A stretch of DNA of 49,274 bases from Pseudomonadota bacterium (GTDB lineage Bacteria; Pseudomonadota; Alphaproteobacteria; Sphingomonadales; Sphingomonadaceae). A program made the position numbers and the translations under genes. The stretch spans positions 1 to 49,274 of the forward strand of contig JAEWBB010000023.1 of assembly GCA_023391375.1 (NCBI GenBank), read 5' to 3'. Shown in pieces: positions 8,496 through 18,701 of this stretch (within the stretch, counting starts at the first letter, position 1; each line of letters starts with the position of its first letter). The notes beneath the pieces are model-generated. The model saw nothing but the letters and a program-made list of their open reading frames with translations. It had not been told where the DNA came from and ran no database searches.

Positions 8496-10790
8496 ATGGC
8501 CGAAGTCGAAGATATCACGCGGGTACAGGTGGCGAACCTCAACCCGTCGGACAGTGGGCGCGGGATCGCGCGGCTGCCCGACGGCCTGATCCGCGAATTG
8601 GGGATTTCCGAAGGCGACGTGATCGAGATCGTCGGCAAGCGGTCGACCGCGGCGCGCGCCATCCGTCCGTACAACGACGATCAGGGCCTCGACATCATCC
8701 GTCTCGACGGGCTGACTCGCGCCAATGCCGGCGTCGGCTCCGGCGATTTCGTCGAAGTGAAGAAGGCCGTATCGCGCCCTGCGACCAAGGTCGTTTTCGC
8801 GCCGGCGCAGGACAATATCCGCCTGCAGGGATCGGCCGAGGCGCTGAAGCGCAGCTTCGCCGATCGGCCGCTGTGCGAAGGCGACACCATCGCCACCGCC
8901 GGCCACCAGCGTGTCAACGCCGACATGCCCGACCACATTCGCCAGCTGCTCAACGCGCCGGCGTTCGCGCTGCAGGAAATCCGCTTGAACGTGGTCAGCG
9001 CGCAGCCGCGCGGCATCGTCCACATCGACGACAATACACAGGTCGAGCTGCTGCCGGAATTCACTGCCAAGGCAGCGGGAGAGCGGCGTGCCGACGTTAC
9101 CTATGACGACCTCGGCGGCCTGACCTCGACCATCGATGCGCTGCGCGAGATGGTCGAGCTGCCGCTGCGTCACCCCGAACTGTTCCAGCGCCTGGGCGTC
9201 GACCCGCCCAAGGGTGTGCTGCTGCATGGCCCGCCCGGCACCGGGAAGACGCGGCTGGCGCGCGCTGTCGCCAACGAAAGCGACGCCAACTTCTTCCACA
9301 TCGCCGGCCCGGAAATCATGGGCTCTGCCTATGGCGAGAGCGAAAAGAAGCTGCGCGAGATTTTCGAGCAGGCCGCGGCCGCCGCGCCGTCGATCATCTT
9401 CATCGACGAGATTGATTCGATCGCGCCCAAGCGCGACCGCGTGACCGGCGAGACGGAAAAGCGGCTGGTTGCCCAGCTGCTGACCCTGATGGATGGTCTG
9501 GAGCCGCGCCAGAACCTTGTCGTCATCGCCGCCACCAACCGGCCCGAAGCGATCGACGAGGCGCTGCGCCGACCCGGCCGGTTCGACCGCGAGATCGTTG
9601 TCGGCGTGCCCGACGAACGCGGTCGCCGCGAGATCCTCGGCATCCATACGCGCGGCATGCCGCTGGCGAACGACGTCAATCTCGACGAGCTGGCGCGGCG
9701 CACCTACGGCTTCGTCGGTGCCGACCTCGCCGCGCTGACTCGCGAGGCGGCGCTCGAGGCGGTGCGGCGGATCATGCCCAAGCTCAACCTCGACGACGAC
9801 ACCATCCCGACCGACGTGCTCGACGCGCTGTCGGTCGAGGCGCGCGATTTCGAGGAAGCGCAGAAGCGGGTCCAGCCGAGCGCGATGCGCGAAGTGATGG
9901 TGCAGGTCCCCGACCTTCGCTGGGACGACATCGGCGGGCTCGACGATGCCCGCGACAAGCTGCGCGAAGGCGTCGAACTGCCGCTGAAGCATCCCGACGC
10001 CTTCCGCCGGCTGGGCATCCGCCCGGCCAAGGGGTTCCTGCTCTATGGCCCGCCGGGCACCGGCAAGACGTTGCTCGCCAAGGCGGCCGCGCGCGAATCC
10101 GAGGCGAACTTCATCGCCACCAAGTCGAGCGACCTCCTGTCGAAATGGTATGGCGAAAGCGAGCAGCAGATCGCCCGCCTGTTCGCCCGGGCGCGGCAGG
10201 TGGCGCCGACCGTGATCTTCATCGACGAACTCGACAGCCTCGTCCCCGCGCGCGGCGGCGGGCTTGGCGAACCTCAGGTCACGGAGCGCGTGGTCAACAC
10301 CATCCTCGCGGAGATGGACGGGCTGGAGGACCTCAACAACGTCGTCCTCATCGGCGCGACCAACCGGCCGAATCTGATCGACCCGGCGCTGCTGCGGCCG
10401 GGCCGGTTCGACGAACTGATCTACGTCGGCCCGCCGGACACTGCCGGACGCCGCCGGATCCTGGCCATCCACACCTCGAAGATGCCGCTGGCCAAGGACG
10501 TCGACCTCGAGGACCTCGCCCGCCGCACCGAGCGGTTCACCGGTGCCGACCTCGAAGACCTGGTCCGCCGCGCCGGCCTCACCGCGCTTCGCCGCGACAT
10601 GAAGGAAGCCACCGTGACCAAGGCCGACTTCGAGACCGCGCTGGAGGAAACGCGGGCGTCGGTGACGGAGGAAATGCTGACCGAATATGAAAAGATTCGC
10701 GCGACTCTTAAGAGCGACGCGGTCAGCCCCGGCGGCATCGGCTTCGTTCTTCCCGGCATGCTGCGCCCGAAGGCGGGGGAAAAGGAATAG
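8496..10790 (+). CDS. CDC48/VAT-like tandem AAA+ ATPase
   Basis: A 764-aa protein with an N-terminal double-psi-barrel-type domain (about residues 1-185) followed by two AAA+ modules. Both modules look active: Walker A GPPGTGKT at 245-252 and 518-525, Walker B IIFIDEID and VIFIDELD, and second-region arginines in RPGRFD. The pore loops read GSAYGES in D1 and SKWYGES in D2; an aromatic residue in both resembles archaeal VAT more than eukaryotic p97, whose D1 lacks it. By family analogy it unfolds proteins. No C-terminal HbYX proteasome-docking motif is seen. The ATG at 8496 follows GGAG; 15 upstream in-frame codons are not part of the family. Confidence 0.93.
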   Translation: MAEVEDITRVQVANLNPSDSGRGIARLPDGLIRELGISEGDVIEIVGKRSTAARAIRPYNDDQGLDIIRLDGLTRANAGVGSGDFVEVKKAVSRPATKVVFAPAQDNIRLQGSAEALKRSFADRPLCEGDTIATAGHQRVNADMPDHIRQLLNAPAFALQEIRLNVVSAQPRGIVHIDDNTQVELLPEFTAKAAGERRADVTYDDLGGLTSTIDALREMVELPLRHPELFQRLGVDPPKGVLLHGPPGTGKTRLARAVANESDANFFHIAGPEIMGSAYGESEKKLREIFEQAAAAAPSIIFIDEIDSIAPKRDRVTGETEKRLVAQLLTLMDGLEPRQNLVVIAATNRPEAIDEALRRPGRFDREIVVGVPDERGRREILGIHTRGMPLANDVNLDELARRTYGFVGADLAALTREAALEAVRRIMPKLNLDDDTIPTDVLDALSVEARDFEEAQKRVQPSAMREVMVQVPDLRWDDIGGLDDARDKLREGVELPLKHPDAFRRLGIRPAKGFLLYGPPGTGKTLLAKAAARESEANFIATKSSDLLSKWYGESEQQIARLFARARQVAPTVIFIDELDSLVPARGGGLGEPQVTERVVNTILAEMDGLEDLNNVVLIGATNRPNLIDPALLRPGRFDELIYVGPPDTAGRRRILAIHTSKMPLAKDVDLEDLARRTERFTGADLEDLVRRAGLTALRRDMKEATVTKADFETALEETRASVTEEMLTEYEKIRATLKSDAVSPGGIGFVLPGMLRPKAGEKE

Positions 10791-10805
10791 GCCGAAGCGT
10801 GCGCA

Positions 10806-10860
10806 GGCCGCGAGCGATGCTTCTTGCCAAGGCTCGAAGCATTTGCGAGGGCTTGCGGCC
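10806..10860 (+). other. Large imperfect stem-loop between CDC48-like gene and methyltransferase
   Basis: GGCCGCGAGC (10806-10815) pairs with GCTTGCGGCC (10851-10860), with one G-U pair. Inside it ATGCTTC (10817-10823) pairs with GAAGCAT (10836-10842). There is no T-tract. It ends 12 bases before the ATG of the next gene. Confidence 0.5.
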
Positions 10861-10872
10861 CTTTGGTCCGTC

Positions 10873-11505
10873 ATGGAGCCGAACTTGAACGCCACCTCCG
10901 CCCGTCATGTGAAGGATCGCAAGGCCCGCCGGCACGACCGCCGCGCGCCGAGCCAGAAGTGGCAGTTCCTGCGCGGTTTCCTGAAGAACCCCGTGATGGT
11001 CGGCTCGGTGATACCGTCGAGCAAGGTGCTGATCGACAAGATGCTGAAGCCTGTCGATTGGGCGAACACCAAGGTGTTCGTCGAATATGGCCCGGGTGTC
11101 GGGACGTTCACCCGGCCGATCCTCGACCGGCTGGGGCCGGACGCGACGCTGATCGCGATCGACACCAACCCCGACTTCATCGACTATCTCGGCGCCAACA
11201 TCGACGACCCGCGCTTCGTGGCGGTCCACGGATCGGCGGCGGACGTCGAAAAGATCGTTGCCGACGCCGGCTTCGACCATGCCGACTATGTCCTGTCGGG
11301 CCTTCCCTTTTCGACGCTGCCGCCGGGCGTGGGCGACAAGATCGGCGCCGCGACGCACCGTGTCATCCGCCCGGGCGGCGCCTTCCTGGTCTACCAGTTC
11401 AGCCCGAAGGTGAAGGACTTCCTCACCCCGCATTTCGCCAAGATCGATCGCGGGTTCGAATGGGTCAACGTCCCGCCGGCGACCCTGTTCTGGGCCTGGA
11501 AGTAA
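10873..11505 (+). CDS. PmtA-like SAM-dependent phospholipid N-methyltransferase
   Basis: A 210-aa class I methyltransferase. The segment FLKNPVMVGSVIPSSKVL (residues 36-53) is the hallmark of the short PmtA-type phosphatidylethanolamine N-methyltransferases, and EYGPGVG at 71-77 is the SAM-binding motif I; the LSGLPFSTLP segment is also typical. The product probably methylates phosphatidylethanolamine at the inner membrane, though other substrates are possible. The ATG at 10873 has no clear ribosome site, and a stem-loop sits just upstream. Its 3' end nearly meets a cardiolipin-synthase-like gene on the other strand. Confidence 0.82.
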   Translation: MEPNLNATSARHVKDRKARRHDRRAPSQKWQFLRGFLKNPVMVGSVIPSSKVLIDKMLKPVDWANTKVFVEYGPGVGTFTRPILDRLGPDATLIAIDTNPDFIDYLGANIDDPRFVAVHGSAADVEKIVADAGFDHADYVLSGLPFSTLPPGVGDKIGAATHRVIRPGGAFLVYQFSPKVKDFLTPHFAKIDRGFEWVNVPPATLFWAWK

Positions 11506-11508
11506 GCC

Positions 11509-12672
11509 TCAATCGAAGCCGAAGTTGATGCGACGGGTGACGGTGTAGTCCATCGTCGTCGTCAGGCCGTAGCTCGCCGCCCACTTGATACGACGCCACA
11601 GCGTCGCCCGCTTCTTGTGTAACGCCGGCGTGATCTGCTTGCTGTCGGCGATTTCGCCATCGACGAAGTCGCGCATCGCCTGCGCGAAGCCCGCATCCTC
11701 GATCCGCAGCATCACTTCGAGATTGAGGTAGATCGAACGGAAGTCGAAGTTCGAGCTGCCGATGTGGACCGCATCGTCGACGATGTAGAGCTTCGTATGT
11801 AGCTTGGCCGGCTGGTATTCGAAAATCCTCACCCCGCGCTTCAGCAGGCCGCGATAGGTGAAGCGCGCCGCGGCGATGGTGGCGGTGTTGTCCGACTTGG
11901 CCGCCGTCACCACCCGCGCCTCGCCCCGCTGGGCCAGCCGCCCGATCCGCTTGGCCATCGGCCGCGAGGGCGAGAAATAGGCGGCAACGATGTCGAGGCG
12001 CTTGCCGGCGTTGATGTCCTTGACGATCGCCGCCGGCCACGGGTTGTGGCGCCGCATCGGGCCGGAGAACTTCCACTGCAGCGCGCCCTCACACTCGTTG
12101 TGCGTGTTGAGGAGCCGCAGCAGTTCGCGGATGCCGTGTTTGCCGGTCGTGGTCCAGCGGTGGACGTCGGCGTAATAGCGCTGGAGGTAGGCGACGGTCG
12201 GCCCCTCGACCAACAGCCATAGGTCGCGCCAGCGGTCGTCGCCCTCGTCCTCGAGATAGTGCCGGTTGAGGTTGGCGCCGCCGATCAACGCTCGCTGGCC
12301 GTCGGCAATCGCCATCTTCTGGTGATTTCGGATGAGGTAGCGCCGGCCGTAGCTCGGATGGAAAATGCAGTAATGGCCGCCGGCCATCTTTAGCGGTTCG
12401 AGGAACTCGGGCTTCACCGCGACGCAACCGAATTTGTCGACCAGCAGCTTGACCTCGACCCCGCGGCCCGCTGCGCGGACGAGCGCATCGCGGATCGCCT
12501 CTCCCGCCTCGTCGTCGGTGAACATGTAGAACAGCAGCGACAGCGTTTCCTTCGCCCCGTCGATCAGCGACAGGATGGAGTCGTACCGCTCCTTGCCCGA
12601 TGCGATGAGGCGCAGCCGGTTGCCGTCGATCGTCGCTTCCGGGACTTTGCGGATGGGGGTCATATCCGTCAT
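11509..12672 (-). CDS. Phospholipase D-like / cardiolipin synthase-like protein
   Basis: A 387-aa protein with two HKD half-sites: NHQKMAIADG (His117, Lys119, Asp124) followed by GGANLNRHY, and LHTKLYIVDD (His292, Lys294, Asp299) followed by GSSNFDFRS. This is the layout of cardiolipin synthases and related phosphatidyltransferases. No N-terminal membrane helices are seen, so it resembles the ClsB/YbhO type rather than ClsA. The ATG at 12672 is chosen; a second ATG at 12663 is equally possible. It is convergent with the PmtA-like gene (3-base gap), which suggests a small phospholipid-headgroup neighbourhood. Confidence 0.88.
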   Translation of the reverse strand: MTDMTPIRKVPEATIDGNRLRLIASGKERYDSILSLIDGAKETLSLLFYMFTDDEAGEAIRDALVRAAGRGVEVKLLVDKFGCVAVKPEFLEPLKMAGGHYCIFHPSYGRRYLIRNHQKMAIADGQRALIGGANLNRHYLEDEGDDRWRDLWLLVEGPTVAYLQRYYADVHRWTTTGKHGIRELLRLLNTHNECEGALQWKFSGPMRRHNPWPAAIVKDINAGKRLDIVAAYFSPSRPMAKRIGRLAQRGEARVVTAAKSDNTATIAAARFTYRGLLKRGVRIFEYQPAKLHTKLYIVDDAVHIGSSNFDFRSIYLNLEVMLRIEDAGFAQAMRDFVDGEIADSKQITPALHKKRATLWRRIKWAASYGLTTTMDYTVTRRINFGFD

Positions 12673-12712
12673 GCTCGCATGACGCGCAGGCCTTCGCCAA
12701 GTTCCGAAAACA

Positions 12713-12741
12713 TTGACTCTCGGCAAGGGCTTGCCTATCTC
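12713..12741 (+). promoter_or_regulatory. Sigma70-type promoter for rpoZ
   Basis: TTGACT (12713-12718) and TATCTC (12736-12741) are 17 bases apart and lie 41 bases before the rpoZ start codon. This is one of the best promoter matches in the window. Confidence 0.6.
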
Positions 12742-12782
12742 GCGCCCTTTCCGAACACCCTTAGTTTGAAGCGGAGCGACGA

Positions 12783-13124
12783 ATGGCGCGCGTGACGGTT
12801 GAAGATTGTGTCGACAAGGTGCCGAACCGGTTCGACCTCGTGCTGCTGGCGGCGCAGCGGGCGCGCCAGATCTCGTCGGGCGCCGACCTGACGATTGATC
12901 GCGACCGCGACAAGAACCCGGTCGTCGCCCTGCGCGAGATCGCAGAGACCACGGTCAAGCCGAAGCACCTCGAAGAGGCGCTGGTCGGCGGCCTGCAGCG
13001 CGTCCGCATGGACGAAGAGGACGAGACGGACGAACTGGCGTCGCTGAGCGAATCGGCCGAGGCGCTGCGCCTCACCGCTGCCGCCCCGCCGCGTCCGACC
13101 CCGTCGGGCGGCGACTACGAATAA
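12783..13124 (+). CDS. rpoZ: RNA polymerase omega subunit
   Basis: A 113-aa omega subunit, which aids assembly of the beta' subunit and transmits ppGpp effects in proteobacteria. The start MARVTVEDCVDKVPNRFDLVLLAAQRARQ is the family signature, and the Pro-rich and acidic C-terminal tail is usual in alphaproteobacteria. GGAG lies upstream of the ATG. It is a single-gene transcript with its own promoter and terminator. It stands 1.1 kb from the (p)ppGpp synthetase gene, with a divergent regulator pair between; in many proteobacteria rpoZ and spoT are adjacent. Confidence 0.97.
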   Translation: MARVTVEDCVDKVPNRFDLVLLAAQRARQISSGADLTIDRDRDKNPVVALREIAETTVKPKHLEEALVGGLQRVRMDEEDETDELASLSESAEALRLTAAAPPRPTPSGGDYE

Positions 13125-13147
13125 GGATTTTCCTTCGGGAAGATGAG

Positions 13148-13180
13148 CGGGCGGTCCTTCGGGGCCGCCCGTTTTCGTTT
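13148..13180 (+). terminator. Intrinsic terminator after rpoZ
   Basis: A 10-bp stem (13148-13157 with 13162-13171, one G-U pair) capped by a TTCG tetraloop is followed by TTTTCGTTT. It also lies at the 3' end of the convergent HxlR-type gene. Confidence 0.92.
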
Positions 13181-13680
13181 CAGCCGATGCTTTCGTCGCG
13201 GCGCAGCGCAGCCCCGGTCTTGCGGTCGACCCACATCATGTCGCCCAGCTTCAGCTCGCGCCCGTCCTCGGCCAGCACGGCGATCCGCCGCACCGGCTTG
13301 CCCTCGCGGGCATCGGCGAGGAAGATTTCCTTGGTCCCATGGCCCCACGCCTCGCCCCACTGGCGCAGCGCGAGCACCACCGGCAAAAGCGCCTCACCCT
13401 TGGGCGTCAGCGAATAAACGACCTTGCGGCGGTCGGCCGGATCGGGCTCGCGGGCGAGGATTTCGCCCTCGACCAGCTTGGCAAGCCGGTTCGACAGGAT
13501 GTTCCGGGCGATGCCCAGGCCGGCCTGGAACTGTTCGAAATGCTGCAGGCCGTTGAACGCGCCGCGCAGGATGAGGAAGGACCATTTCTCGCCGATCAGC
13601 TCGATCGCCTGCGGCAAGGGGCAACGCAGCGCCGCCGCCCGAAAATGCTCGATGTCCGGAAAAGTCCCGCTCACGCCCAC
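13180..13680 (-). CDS. HxlR-family winged-helix regulator
   Basis: A 166-aa regulator. The segment CPLPQAIELIGEKWSFLILRGAF and the following helix-turn-helix (RNILSNRLAKLVEGEIL) are typical of HxlR, as is the wing PADRRKVVYSLTPKGEAL. A C-terminal extension of about 50 residues (from GTKEIFLADAREG) continues beyond the minimal HxlR domain, as in many longer members. The start is GTG at 13680 with AAAGGA seven bases upstream. It is divergent from a small secreted protein gene and probably controls the shared gap; the effector is unknown. Confidence 0.9.
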   Translation of the reverse strand: MGVSGTFPDIEHFRAAALRCPLPQAIELIGEKWSFLILRGAFNGLQHFEQFQAGLGIARNILSNRLAKLVEGEILAREPDPADRRKVVYSLTPKGEALLPVVLALRQWGEAWGHGTKEIFLADAREGKPVRRIAVLAEDGRELKLGDMMWVDRKTGAALRRDESIG

Positions 13681-13727
13681 TCGATTCCTTTCGACTCCAA
13701 CATGCGGCAGTCACGGAGGTGACACAT

Positions 13728-13745
13728 CTGTTCGTAAAATAACAG
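13728..13745. promoter_or_regulatory. Inverted repeat in the HxlR divergent gap, operator candidate
   Basis: CTGTT-N8-AACAG spans 13728-13745 in an AT-rich part of the gap between the HxlR gene and the divergent secreted protein gene. Position and symmetry suit an autoregulatory operator. Confidence 0.35.
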
Positions 13746-13772
13746 TTGCGCGTTGAAACCGAATCGGCGTAA

Positions 13773-13793
13773 TGCGTTTCAAGACGAAACGCA
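13773..13793 (+). promoter_or_regulatory. 8-bp hairpin in the leader of the small secreted protein gene
   Basis: TGCGTTTC-AAGAC-GAAACGCA is a perfect palindromic stem followed by a short T-run, 19 bases before the start codon. It may be an operator, or a weak terminator/attenuator. Confidence 0.4.
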
Positions 13794-13811
13794 ATTTTCG
13801 GAGCTCCTTCC

Positions 13812-14132
13812 ATGACCCGTCTGCTAACCATCGCCGCCCTCCTGGCCGTTCCTGCCGCCGCCACCGCCGGCAATTATGCCGCGACGCCGAGCGACGCCGC
13901 CAACGGCCGCATCATCACCAAGACGGCCAGCTGGGCCTGCGGCGCCGGTGGCTGCACCGCGGCGACCGATTCCAGCCGTCCGGTCGTGATCTGCCAGGGC
14001 CTGGCGAAGAAGGTCGGCAAGCTCGACGCCTTCACCGCCGACGGCCGCGCGCTGTCGGCCGACGAACTGGCCAAGTGCAATGCGCTGGCCAAGGCCGGCA
14101 CCGCCGGCGAACCCGCGCTCGCGAAGAACTAA
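13812..14132 (+). CDS. Small secreted CC_3452-like protein
   Basis: A 106-aa protein with a Sec signal peptide (MTRLLTIAALLAVPAAATAG, cleavage near residue 19-20). The mature part contains WACGAGGCTAATDSSRPVVICQGLAKKVG with paired cysteines and ends in an AKCNALAK segment, a layout I recognise from the CC_3452 family of Caulobacter and sphingomonads. Four cysteines in the mature part could form two disulfides. The function is unknown; periplasmic location is inferred. It is divergent from an HxlR regulator and ends in its own terminator. Confidence 0.8.
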   Translation: MTRLLTIAALLAVPAAATAGNYAATPSDAANGRIITKTASWACGAGGCTAATDSSRPVVICQGLAKKVGKLDAFTADGRALSADELAKCNALAKAGTAGEPALAKN

Positions 14133-14159
14133 CCCCCTCTTTGATCGACGCGAGCGGCA

Positions 14160-14195
14160 AGGGCCGGGCCTCCCCAGTGGAGCCCGGCCCTTTTT
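14160..14195 (+). terminator. Intrinsic terminator after CC_3452-like gene
   Basis: A perfect 10-bp stem (AGGGCCGGGC 14160-14169, GCCCGGCCCT 14182-14191), extended inside by TCC/GGA, is followed by T residues. It ends about 40 bases before the start codon of the (p)ppGpp synthetase gene. Confidence 0.92.
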
Positions 14196-14235
14196 GCACT
14201 TGCGAGATAGGCGCATCAGACCCCACATTGTCTTC

Positions 14236-16322
14236 GTGCTGCGCCAGTATGAACTGATCGAGCGGGTCCGCGCCTACGACCCCGATGCCGACGAGGGGCT
14301 GATCAACCGCGCCTACGTCTTCTCGATGAAGGCGCATGGCGCGCAGGTCCGGGCGTCGGGCGACCCCTATTTCAGCCACCCGATCGAGGTCGCCGGCATC
14401 CTCACCGACCTCAAGCTCGACGACGAGACAATCGTTACCGCCATCCTCCACGACACGATCGAAGATACGGTCGCCACCCACGACCAGATCGAGAAGCTGT
14501 TCGGCGAGAACGTCGCGCGGCTGGTCGACGGGGTGACCAAGCTCTCGAAGATCGAAGCGCAATCGGAGAACGAACGTGCCGCGGAGAATTTGCGCAAGTT
14601 CCTGCTCGCGCTCAGCGACGACATCCGCGTGCTCTTGGTCAAGCTGGCCGACCGGCTGCACAACATGCGCACGCTCCACCACATCAAGAATCCTGAAAAG
14701 CGCCGTCGCATCGCCAAGGAGACGATGGACATCTATGCGCCGTTGGCGGAGCGGATCGGCATGTACGAAATCATGCAGGAAATGCATGAGTTGGCGTTCC
14801 GCGAGATCGAGCCGGACGCTTATGCCTCGATCACCCGGCGCCTGAAGCAGTTGCACGACGCCGGAGGCGACCTCGTCAGCCGGATTGGGCTCGGCCTGCA
14901 GCTCCACCTCACCGACCACGGCCTCGACGCCGAGGTGATGGGCCGCGAGAAGCATCCCTATTCGATCTGGAAGAAGATGGCCGAACGGCACATCAGCTTC
15001 GAGCAATTGTCCGACGTGATGGCATTCCGCGTGATCGTCGACACGCCCGACGACTGCTATCGCGCGCTCGGCCTGATTCACCAGCGCTGGCCGATGGTCC
15101 CCGGCCGCTACAAGGATTATATCTCGACGCCCAAGCGCAACGGCTACCGCTCGCTGCACACTTCAGTGATCCACGATTCGAAGACCCGCATCGAAATCCA
15201 GATCCGCGACCGGGACATGCACGAACAGGCCGAGCGCGGCCTCGCCGCCCACTGGGCATACAAGGAAGGCCGCCCGGTCGACGAGGTGAAGGTCCCGTGG
15301 ATTTCCGACCTGGTCGAAATCCTCGACCACGCCGACAGCCCGGAAGAGCTGCTCGAGCATACTCGGATGGCGATGTACCAGGACCGGATTTTCGCCTTCA
15401 CCCCGAAGGGTGAACTGATCCAGCTGCCCAAGGGCGCGACGCCGGTCGATTTCGCCTACGGAATCCACACCGACCTCGGCGACCGGACGGTCGGCGCCAA
15501 GGTCAACGGGCGCGTGGTGCCGCTGCGCACGCTGCTCGACAACGGCGACCAGGTCGAAATCCTCGCCAGCGAGGCCCAGCACCCGCAGCCGTCCTGGCTT
15601 CGCTTCGTCGCCACCGGCAAGGCGCGGTCTGCGGTGCGCCGCTTCGTCCGCCACAAGGAGCGCGACGAGACGATCGAACTCGGCCGCAAGATCTACGACG
15701 AAATCGTCGAGCGCCTGCCCGCACCGCTCGGCACCGACGCCCTGAAGCGCGCGGTCAAGACGCTGCGCGCGGAGGACAGCGACGCGCTGATGGTCAAGAT
15801 CGCACGCCGCGGTGTCAGCGACGTCGAGCTGATGGAAGCGCTGATGCCCGGTTCGGCCGGCGGCGACGTGGTCTCGCGTCCTGCCGCACAGCGCACCGCC
15901 ATCTCGATCAAGGGCCTGACGCCGGGCGTCGCCTACGACCTCGCACAATGCTGCCACCCGATCCCGGGCGACCGCATCGTCGGCCTGCGCCGCGAGGACG
16001 AGGGCATCGAGGTCCATGTCATCGGCTGCGATTGCCTGGCCACCGGGGTCGACGCCGACTGGTTGGACCTGGCCTGGGGAGACGGTTCGGACGGCGGGAC
16101 CGCGCGCCTTGCCGTCATCCTCAAGGACGTCGCCGGCGCGCTGGGCGAGGTGGCGACGATCCTCGGCACCAAGAACGCCAACATCGTCAACATGGCGCTC
16201 GTCCACCGCGACCGCAGCTTCTACACCTTTCACATCGACGTCGAGGTGCACGACCTGGCACACCTCCACGGCCTCGTCGCTGCGCTGCGCGCGGCGGACG
16301 CCGTGTCGCAGGTGGAGCGGAT

Positions 16323-16326
<4 letters not shown>
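14236..16326 (+). CDS. Bifunctional (p)ppGpp synthetase/hydrolase (RSH family)
   Basis: A 696-aa RelA/SpoT homologue that makes and degrades the alarmone (p)ppGpp. The HD hydrolase domain is intact (HDTIED, His72-Asp73), and the synthetase domain carries RYKD (291-294), the RxKD form of bifunctional enzymes, followed by PKRNGYRSLHT. A TGS domain (about 385-445), a Cys-containing linker and a C-terminal ACT domain (about 620-696) complete the usual order. I chose GTG at 14236 because the family begins MLRQYEL; no good ribosome site is seen. The stop overlaps that of maeB in a CTAG. It is probably the only long RSH in this lineage. Confidence 0.95.
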
Positions 16327-18620
<2,294 letters not shown>

Positions 18621-18701
18621 GGCCGCAGGCCTTAGCCCGAAAATTCCCCCTACGTCATCCCCGTGACGGTGCTGGCGATTGCCGCTAGGAGGAACGGGAC
18701 C

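Noticed and set aside
7680..10895. Minus-strand open frame of 1071 codons opposite the CDC48-like gene
   Set aside because: Low-complexity, Arg/Ala/His/Asp-rich translation typical of antisense frames in high-GC DNA; the plus-strand protein is a clear AAA+ ATPase with two full ATPase modules.
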